A stretch of DNA of 9,555 nucleotides from JBGTKH01 sp041744735 (lineage in GTDB: Bacteria > Planctomycetota > Planctomycetia > Pirellulales > Pirellulaceae): contig JBGTKH010000078.1 in NCBI GenBank assembly GCA_041744735.1, forward strand, positions 1 to 9,555. Reading direction: 5' to 3'. A program made the position numbers and the translations under genes. This document shows positions 1-8,000 of the stretch, in pieces. The first letter of the stretch is position 1; each line of letters begins with the position of its first letter. Below the pieces are notes generated by a model. The model was not told the DNA's origin and made no database searches. It worked only from the letters and a program-made list of their open reading frames with translations.

Positions 1-98
1 CGGCAATCCGAAGCCGGGCAACAGAACTCAGGCTGATTCGCCCGAATGCTGCGTGACAACTTCATTCTAGCGAATCGGCCCAGCAATGGGAAGATTCG

Positions 99-416
99 AT
101 GATAGCTTTCAACCGTGAAACATGCTCAGACGACAACCGAAAGAAACACGGCCGCGTCGGCACCAAACAACGCTACCGCTGCAAAGATTGCGGGGCGACG
201 GCTCAGGGATTGCTCGACCGCCTTGATTTTCAAATTAAGAGAATCCGTCGCCATCAGAGGGCGGTAACGTGGCGCGATTACGTGTACGAATTATTCGGTG
301 GAATGAGGGGGCCGGCTGCCCATCGACAGAGAATGGTAGCACTTGAAATAGACCACCGTTGGTCGCCCGCGATGGTTGGCTACGGCGCAATGTCCCAGAC
401 GGGCCCTTCCGCCTGA
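99..416 (+). pseudogene. Transposase zinc-ribbon remnant (IS1 InsA-like N-terminus)
   Basis: The frame encodes 105 residues, but only about the first 35 look like protein. They contain C9, then K-H-G, then Q-R-Y-R-C28-K-D-C31-G, the pattern of the zinc ribbon that opens IS1-type InsA proteins and related transposases (family knowledge). The usual first CxxC knuckle has only one cysteine here. After residue ~37 the sequence shows no recognisable helix-turn-helix or DDE catalytic part, and the frame runs into the 3' end of the convergent sulfatase gene (overlap 380-416). A GGGAAG Shine-Dalgarno-like stretch at 88-93 precedes the ATG. I infer a decayed insertion-sequence fragment, with real homology probably limited to about 99-210. 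A small stand-alone zinc-ribbon protein is possible but less likely. In the rest of 1-379 I see no other gene, RNA or clear terminator. Confidence 0.4.
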
Positions 417-1816
417 ACCTCGTTGTACTTGCTGACGAGCATGTCAGAAAGTTTCTTCAACAACTCCGGTTCGTTGTCTGCCAAGTCCCTTTGTTGGCCC
501 GGATCGTTGCGAAGGTTGTAAAGTTCGAACTGCGTCAGTCCAAACGCCTTGATAATCTCCATGTGACCCCGATGCAGCGTGCCGGGAGTGAGCAGGGGCG
601 GCCCGTCCCAATGGCCGAGCACCATCCAGTCGCCCACGCGCATCGCGGCCTTTGGTTTGCCAATCGTGCGGTAGTAGTGCCAATACAGTGGGGTCGCACG
701 CTGCACGGGCCGGCCGGAGAAGATTGGCATGAAGCTGGCACCGTCCAGCGAGCGGTCTGCAGGCGGCCGGACGCCGGCCAATTCACAAAACGTGGGGAGC
801 AGATCGACGCCCGACACAGGTTCACTGATGACTTGTCCGGGCTTCGTGTGTCCTGGAAAACGAATGATGCCCGGTACACGAATGCCCCCTTCATACACGT
901 CCCATTTCACGCCTCGCAGCGGTCCGGCGGTGCCGTACGAGCGCCAGGCAAACAGGTGGCGGTTCAGAATCTCGGGGCCGTTGTCAGACGTGAACAAGAC
1001 CAACGTGTTGTCCGCCAGTTTCAATTCGTCCAGCGCTGCCATCAGGCTGCCGGCTGCGAGGTCCATGTTGGTGACGTTGGCGTAATACAACGCCTCGCCG
1101 TGCCGAGTCGCCTGCGGGTATTGGTCAATCAACTCCGTCGGCGAATCGATGGGTTCGTGCGGTTCATGAAAACAAACGAACTGTAAGAACGGTTTGCCCG
1201 GGTCGCGAATTACTTTCAACCAGCAGATGGCCTCGTTGGCGACGAGCTGGCAACTGAAGCCCCGTAGTAGCCCAACAGCTTCTCCGTTGCGGAAAAAATT
1301 GACTGGGTTGCGATGCGTCGGTTCGGCACTGAATTGCGTGGCAAACCAATAATCGAAGCCGTGGTGATTCGGTTGCGGTTGTTCCGGTGAATTGAGTTTG
1401 CCACTGAGGTGCCATTTGCCGACGAGGCACGTTTCATATCCGGCTTGCTTCAGCAATGCCGCGACCGTGATCTCGTTGTTGCGAAGATGCATAACATGAT
1501 CGGCTGGAATCCAATCGTAGACTCCGACTCGCGACGGCGTCCGGCCGGTGAGCATGCCTGCGCGCGAAGGTGAACAGACGGGGGCGGCGGCATAGCAATC
1601 CGTCAACCGCATGCCCTGCTGAGCGAGCTTGTCCAAATGAGGCGTCTTGATCGTTCGATTGCCGTAACAAGCCACGTCGCCGTAACCGAGATCATCGGCC
1701 AGGATCACCAGAATGTTAGGCCGGGTGCTCGTCTCTGCGCGAATGTTTCGTGGCGAAAAACATACCCCCAAAGCGATGGCAACGAAGAATGTGGTGCCGA
1801 TCAGATAACGCGTCAT
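380..1816 (-). CDS. Secreted sulfatase (arylsulfatase family, Cys-type)
   Basis: A 478-aa sulfatase that hydrolyses sulfate esters; the substrate cannot be told from sequence, though planctomycete sulfatases are commonly linked to sulfated polysaccharides. Residues 1-27 are a signal peptide (hydrophobic 5-20, likely cut after R-A27). The fold opens with P-N-I-L-V-I-L-A-D41-D42, two metal ligands. C81-S-P-S-R85 is the formylglycine motif, followed by G91-R92. K134-W-H136, H217, D278-N279 and K304 match the remaining active-site positions, so the enzyme should be active if C81 is matured by a formylglycine-generating enzyme, which is not encoded here. Length fits the family. I chose the ATG at 1816 because it places the signal peptide at the N-terminus and AGGACAGG lies just upstream; the frame stays open to 2395, but that extension would bury the signal peptide and overlaps the next gene. 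It is divergent from the giant-protein gene across 228 bp. Confidence 0.96.
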   Translation of the reverse strand: MTRYLIGTTFFVAIALGVCFSPRNIRAETSTRPNILVILADDLGYGDVACYGNRTIKTPHLDKLAQQGMRLTDCYAAAPVCSPSRAGMLTGRTPSRVGVYDWIPADHVMHLRNNEITVAALLKQAGYETCLVGKWHLSGKLNSPEQPQPNHHGFDYWFATQFSAEPTHRNPVNFFRNGEAVGLLRGFSCQLVANEAICWLKVIRDPGKPFLQFVCFHEPHEPIDSPTELIDQYPQATRHGEALYYANVTNMDLAAGSLMAALDELKLADNTLVLFTSDNGPEILNRHLFAWRSYGTAGPLRGVKWDVYEGGIRVPGIIRFPGHTKPGQVISEPVSGVDLLPTFCELAGVRPPADRSLDGASFMPIFSGRPVQRATPLYWHYYRTIGKPKAAMRVGDWMVLGHWDGPPLLTPGTLHRGHMEIIKAFGLTQFELYNLRNDPGQQRDLADNEPELLKKLSDMLVSKYNEVQAEGPVWDIAP

Positions 1817-1824
1817 GATGCCTG

Positions 1825-1840
1825 TCCTGTGGTCGCAGGA
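1825..1840 (-). promoter_or_regulatory. Small hairpin overlapping the sulfatase ribosome-binding site
   Basis: On the minus strand TCCTG and CAGGA form a 5-bp perfect inverted repeat around a 6-nt loop. The downstream arm contains the AGGA that would act as Shine-Dalgarno for the sulfatase ATG, about 8 nt away. If it forms in the mRNA it could lower translation initiation. The stem is short and may be chance. Confidence 0.2.
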
Positions 1841-1843
1841 TGT

Positions 1844-1873
1844 CGTATATCTAATATTCGGAACAAACGGCAA
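1844..1873 (-). promoter_or_regulatory. Candidate promoter of the sulfatase gene
   Basis: On the minus strand, TTGCCG (1873-1868) and TATACG (1849-1844) are separated by 18 bp and sit upstream of the sulfatase start. Both boxes are partial matches to the sigma-70 consensus, in the most AT-rich part of the intergenic region. The assignment is by eye. I found no comparable promoter for the divergent gene in 1874-2033. Confidence 0.3.
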
Positions 1874-2033
1874 CGTCGCTTGAGGCCGTTCCGTCGCAGC
1901 GTCACAGAGTTTGCTCATTCCTGCTGCAAAACCACCGTCGTGGACATTTCGTCTTACTTCGGCGAAACCCGCGCCGCGCTGGTACACTTCTCCTGAACGA
2001 CGCAAAGAGTACAGCCGCCCTCTCCTTCCGACA

Positions 2034-2039
2034 AAGGTG
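2034..2039 (+). promoter_or_regulatory. Ribosome-binding site of the giant-protein gene
   Basis: AAGGTG lies 5 nt before the ATG at 2045. Together with the signal peptide that begins at that ATG, it fixes the start of the large gene. Confidence 0.55.
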
Positions 2040-2044
2040 CTCCC

Positions 2045-5000
2045 ATGAAACGAATCATCACATTGGTCGCTGGATTGCTCGTTGGCACGGCTGCGCTGGG
2101 AGTGGCCGGTGAGATCGGTTTCGTCGAGGATTTTGCCCTGGCGCCCGATCGCACGGTGCCGCTGAAGCAGTTGATCCCCGGCACCGAGGACTACTATTAC
2201 TATCACTGCCTGCATCTGCAGAACACCGAGCAGTTTGACAAGGTCGACGAGTTGCTGCAAGCGTGGATCAAGCGGCACAACTACACACAGCGGGTGCACG
2301 AGATCCTGAATCGCCAGGCGCTGCTGACCTACCACACACAGCCCGCCAAATCGCTGGAGTACATCCGCAGCCAATTGGGCATTCAGTTCAACCACCAGCG
2401 CGAAACCATCGGCAAGCCGAATCTGCCGACCGTGCTGGACCAGAAACTAATCAGCCGCGAAACGCTCAGCCAACGCGCGATGAGCCGGCATACAAATCTC
2501 GAAGGGTTTGAAGACGCGGCGCTCGATTGGCTCGTGGCGACCGAACTAAGTCCCGATCGTCGTCGGCACCTGCTCTCGCGGCTCGACCGGCCCGACTACC
2601 CGAACCTGCCGAAGCTGGTCGTGGATGATTTGAATTACCAATACAGCGGCGGATTCGGCTCGCTGGGGATTCACGGGCAACTGCTGCTGGCTCAATTGGA
2701 AGAGTGCTTGAAGCTCAAGCCGGATTTGCTCAACCAAGCGAACTTCGTCAACACGTACATTACGAAGCTGCATCCGTCGGACGACGTCGATTGGCGGCAC
2801 GACGCCGCGGCTCACGAGGCGTATTTGGATCGCCTGTGGAGTTTCGTCCAACGACTTGCTCCGGTGCACAATTCACTCAAGGCCCACGTGCTTTACCATC
2901 GCCTAGTGCTCGACCGTTCGCGCGGCATCTACGACAAAGAGCGGCTGATGACCTACATCGCACTGCCGCGCCACGCCGGCTACATGAATCGCAAGTACAT
3001 GGAGACCGAAGCAAGCCGCCGTTACGCCTGCGACCTGAACGCCGATTATCAAGGCGTCACGCTGCTGCCGCCGGTCGGCGACGACGAACCGCTGGTGCGC
3101 GACTATTTGCAGCACCTCTTCGTTAAGGAAACGACCACCGCGCCGTACGAGCCGTTCTTGGACGACATCTATCTGAAGCACCTGTTTGCGGAAACGAAAA
3201 TTATCAACGGCTTGGGCGAGGGCGAGCAGTGGTATTCGATGCTGCCACCGGAAAAATATCAGGCATTGAAAGAGCGAATCGACATCGACTTTGCCTTTAC
3301 CAACAAGAAGGTGCTGGCCGCCGAAGGGCCGGTGAGCCTCGATTTGTATCTGAAGAACGTACAGACGTTGATCGTCAAGGTGTTCGAAATCAACACGCAG
3401 AATTTCTATCGCGAGAACCTGCGCGAAATCGACACGGACATCAACTTGGACGGGCTCGTGGCCAATGTGGAAACAACGTTCGAGTACAACGACCCGCCTC
3501 TGCTCCGCGTGTCGCGGCACTTTGATTTCCCGACGCTCTCCAAGCCGGGCGTGTACGTGGTCGATTTCATCGGCAACGGCAAGAGTAGCCGGGCGCTGGT
3601 GCGCAAAGGTACGCTGCGTCATTTGGTCCGCACCAATACAGCGGGGCACGTTTTCACGGTGCTCGACGAGAAGAATCAAAAGCTGGCCGATGCGTCGCTC
3701 TGGCTGGCCGGTCAACAGTACAAGGCGGACAAGAACGGTTTGATCGCGGTCCCCTTCAGCAACCAGCCCGGCCGGCAGCCGATCGTGCTCTCGCACGGCG
3801 AACTGTCGTCGTTAAGTCATTTTGTGCACGAACACGAAAACTATTCACTGTCCGCCGGCATCTACGTCGATCGCGAAGCGCTCTTGGCTGGAAAGAGGGC
3901 CAGCATCATCGTGCGGCCGGCGCTCTATCTGAACGGCACGCCAGTCACGTTGTCGGTGTTGGAAGATGTGCGGTTGGTGATCACGTCAACGGATCACGAC
4001 GGCGTCTCGTCGACCAAAGAAGTGGACGATTTCAAACTGTACGAGGATCGCGAATCGCTTTACGAGTTCCAAACGCCGCCGCGGTTGTCGTCCATTGCCT
4101 TCGCGCTGCATGCGAAGGTACAGAATCTCAGCCGCAACGAGAAAGTCGACGTGGCAGCCGCGGAATCTTTTGCGTTGAACGAGATCGACCGCACCGAGAA
4201 GATCGAAGACCTGCACTTCGCCGAAATCGCCGGCCGCTATGTCGTTGATCTATTGGGGAAGAGCGGTGAACCAAAACCGGATCGGGCGGTGAAGTTTTCC
4301 CTGAAGCACCGCGACTTCCGCGAGCCGGCGAATGTTACGCTGCAAACTAGCGCACAAGGCCGCGTCGACCTCGGCCCGCTGGCTGGCATCACCTCGGTCA
4401 CAGCCACCGGCCCGGAAGGCACGTCGCGCACGTGGAACTTGCTCGAAGATGAACACACCTATCATCACTCGCTGCACGGCAAGGCGGGCGAGTCGCTGGA
4501 ACTGCCGTACATGCCGACTCCGACGGCCAGCGGATTGGCCAGCGGTGGGCGTGAGCCCACTGGTGCGGGACAACCGGGCGCTGACCAGCCGGCTAACGCC
4601 GGCCGTTCGCCTTCCAGAAGTGATTTGTCGTTGCTCGAAGTGCGTGGTGACACGTTCGTGGCTGACCGATTCGACGCGCTGTCGATCGAAGCGGGCATGC
4701 TGCGCATCGGCAAGCTGCCGGCCGGCGACTATGACTTGCTGCTGAAAGACAGCGGCACGCGCGTGCGGCTGTGTTTGACGGCGGGCGAAGTGCGCGAAGG
4801 ATACGTGTTGGGAGATCGCCGCCAACTCGAATTGCGCGGGGCTCATCCGCTGCAAATTCAAAGCATTGAACCGGGTCAAAATACGATTCTTGTCCGACTG
4901 CAGAACGCGACGAAGTTCGCCCGCGTGCATGTCTTCGCCACGCGGTATCAGCCGGCGTATCCGACTTTTCCGCTGCTGTCGCGGCCGACGGATCCCGAGC

Positions 5001-8000
5001 CGTATTCAATCACCACGGCGAAGGCCGAGACCGTGTATCTGGCCGGCCGCAACATCGGCGACGAATACCGCTACATCATCGACCGCAAATACGCCAGCAA
5101 GTTTCCCGGCAACATGCTCGAACGGCCCAGCCTGCTGTTGAACCCGTGGGCCATCCGTAAGACGGAGACCGGCGAGCAGCTTGCGGAACTCGGCGAATCG
5201 TTTGGCGGAATGGGAAGCAGCCACGGCGGCGGTGGCATGCGCGGCGAGTCGAAAGGTCAGTCGGTCGCCGGACTGAGTGACTTCAGCAACCTCGATTTCC
5301 TGACTGATGCGTCGGTCGTGCTAACCAACTTGGTGCCCGACGAAAACGGCGTCGTGACGATCGGCCGCGACTTGCTTGGTCCGCATCAACATCTTCACGT
5401 CGTAGCTGTCGAACCGCAAAGCACGACATACCGCACGCTTTCGCTGGCCGAACAACAGGCCGATGTGCTCGATCTGCGCTTGCTCGTCGGACTCGATCCG
5501 AAGCTGCATTACTCGCAGCAGAAGCAAATCACCGTCGTCGGCGCAAAGCAACCATTTCTATTGTCAGACATCACGACCGCCAGATTCCAAGCGTACGACA
5601 GCCTGCAGCGAGTGTACGGCCTGTACGCGACGCTTTCGCACGACGCGAACCTAGCCGAGTTCGGTTTCATCTTGAACTGGCACACAATGAAGCCCGATGA
5701 GAAGCAGGCCATGTACTCGAAGTATGCCTGCCACGAGCTAACCTTTTTCGTTTACAAAAAGGACCCCGAGTTCTTCCGCCAATCGGTGCGGCCATATTTG
5801 CAATACAAGAAGGACAAGACGCTGCTCGACCGCTGGCTGTTGGAAGAGAATCTGACCGAGTTCCTGCAGCCGTGGAATTATGAACAACTGAATGTGGTCG
5901 AGCGGATTCTGCTCGCCCAGCGCGTCGAGGACGAACGTGCGTACATGTCGCGGCACGTCACGGACCTTTACGATCTGGTGCCGCCGAACATCGATCGCTT
6001 CAATGATCTCTTCAACACCGCGCTGCAAGGCCGCGTGCTGGACACCAGCGACGACCTCGGACTAGCCGGCGCTAAACGGGAAGCCGCTGCCTTCAGGTTG
6101 AAGGACGGCCGGCGCGAGTTGGACGAACTTGCCAAGATGCCCGCCGAACCGGGCCAATCGCCTGCGGCCCCGCCGCCCGCGGCAACTCCGTCGCCTGCCG
6201 AACCGTCGTCCGCGGCAGTCGCCGAGAAACAAAAGGAGTTGAAGAAATCCATGGAATCGCTCGAACGTCGAGCGGGCGTGGCCATGGACGACTTCTTTGA
6301 AAGTGACAAGGACCTGCGCGCAAATGCCCGGCAGCTTTATCGCAAGCTGGACAAAACGCAGGAGTGGGTCGAGAACAACTATTATCACTTGCCGATCGCG
6401 CAACAGAACGCGAACCTTGTCACCGTCAATGCCTTCTGGCGTGATTACGCGCAGCACGACCCCGCGCAGCCGTTCTATTCGACCAATCTGACCGAGGCGT
6501 CTCGCAACTTTACCGAGATGATGTTCGCGCTGTCGCTGTTGGACCTGCCCTTTGCCAGCCCGCCCACATCGGACGGGGTGGCTGGGGCTGAGTCCGCGAA
6601 GCCCCAGCAGTCCGCGAAGCCACAGCCGCAGATTGAAGACGCTGGGGCGTCGAAGACTCCGACCCAGCCACACGTAGTCAAATACGACGGCGCGCAGATG
6701 ACGCTCACGCCCGGCAGCCCGCTGGTCGTCTTCCATGAAGAGATCAAAGAGGCCAAGGATGCGGCCGCACAGACGCCGATTCTGGTCAGTCAAAACTTCT
6801 TCCGCCACGGCGACCGCTATCGATTCGTGGACAACGAGCGGCTGGACAAGTATGTCACTGATGAATTTCTGGTGCACACGGTTTACGGCTGCCAGATCGT
6901 GGTGACCAACCCCACGTCGTCGCCGCAGAAACTGGATGTGCTGTTGCAAATTCCCGTCGGTGCCTTGCCGGTGTTGAACGGACAAGCCACGCGCAGCGCT
7001 CACATCGATCTGCAGCCGTTCAACACGCAAACGGTCGAGTACTACTTCTACTTCCCGGGCGACGGCAAGTATCCGCACTATCCGGTCCACGTGTCGAAGA
7101 ACGGCGAGCTCGTGGCCAACGCCGAGCCGGTTGTGCTGAACGTTGTGAAAGAGCCCAGCAAGATCGATCGCGAATCGTGGGATTACATTTCGCAATTCGG
7201 TACCGAGGCCGACGTGTTGGCGTATCTGAAGAACAACAACCTGCATCGCACCAACTTGGACAAGATCGCGTTCCGCATGCACGACGCACCGTTCTTCCGC
7301 ACCGTGACCGATCTGCTGGCCGCCCGGCACGTGTACCAGCACACGCTGTGGTCGTACGGCATCAAGCACAACGTGCCCGCCGCTGTGCGCGAATACTTGC
7401 AGCATGCCGACAGCTTCGTCAGCCAATGCGGCAGTTATCTTGAGAGCCCGCTGTTGGTGATTGATCCTGTCGTTCGCAAAACTTACGAGCACATGGACTA
7501 CCGCCCGCTGGTCAACTCGCGAGCCCATCAACTCGGCCGCCGCCGGCAAATCCTGAACGACCGCTTCTTCGAGCAGTACCATCGGTTGCTCGACATCCTC
7601 AGCCACCGCCGGCAGCTTGATGACGACGATCGCATGGCCGTCACTTACTACATGCTGCTACAGGACCGCATCGAGGAGGCGCTGGACTTCTTCGGCCGCG
7701 TTGATGCTGCCAAGCTGACGACGCGGATGCAGTACGATTACTTCACCGCCTATCTCGACCTGCTGACCGACGATCACAAATTGGCTCGCGGCATCGCTGC
7801 GAAGTACGCGAATCATCCGGTCGATCGTTGGCGCAACGCCTTTGCCTCGGTGACCACGCAGTTGGACGAAATCGACGGCGCCCCGGTGAACATCGTCGAT
7901 ACCGAAGACCGCACGCAAATTCAAACGAAGCTGGCCGCGACCGAGCCTGCCTTCGACTTCACCGTCGAAGCGAAGCAAGTCGTGCTGAACTATCAAAGCC

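Noticed and set aside
359..1186. Plus-strand open frame of 275 codons
   Set aside because: It lies antisense to the sulfatase catalytic and C-terminal part and shows no domain.
1817..2395. N-terminal extension of the sulfatase by 193 residues
   Set aside because: It would bury the signal peptide, run into the start of the giant gene, and show low-complexity shadow composition; the ATG at 1816 is better.
2903..3796. Minus-strand open frame of 297 codons
   Set aside because: It is antisense to the MG2/MG3-like region of the giant gene, with no motifs and no ribosome-binding context; a mirror frame.
4525..4603. CRISPR-like array from the repeated units
   Set aside because: There are only two short, unlike hairpins and a 9-bp direct repeat, with no regular spacers, and the region is in frame within a gene.
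6062..7606. Minus-strand open frame of 514 codons inside the giant gene
   Set aside because: It is fully antisense to the giant coding sequence, has no recognisable domains, and is rich in Arg, Val and Leu as expected for a mirror frame of GC-biased codons.
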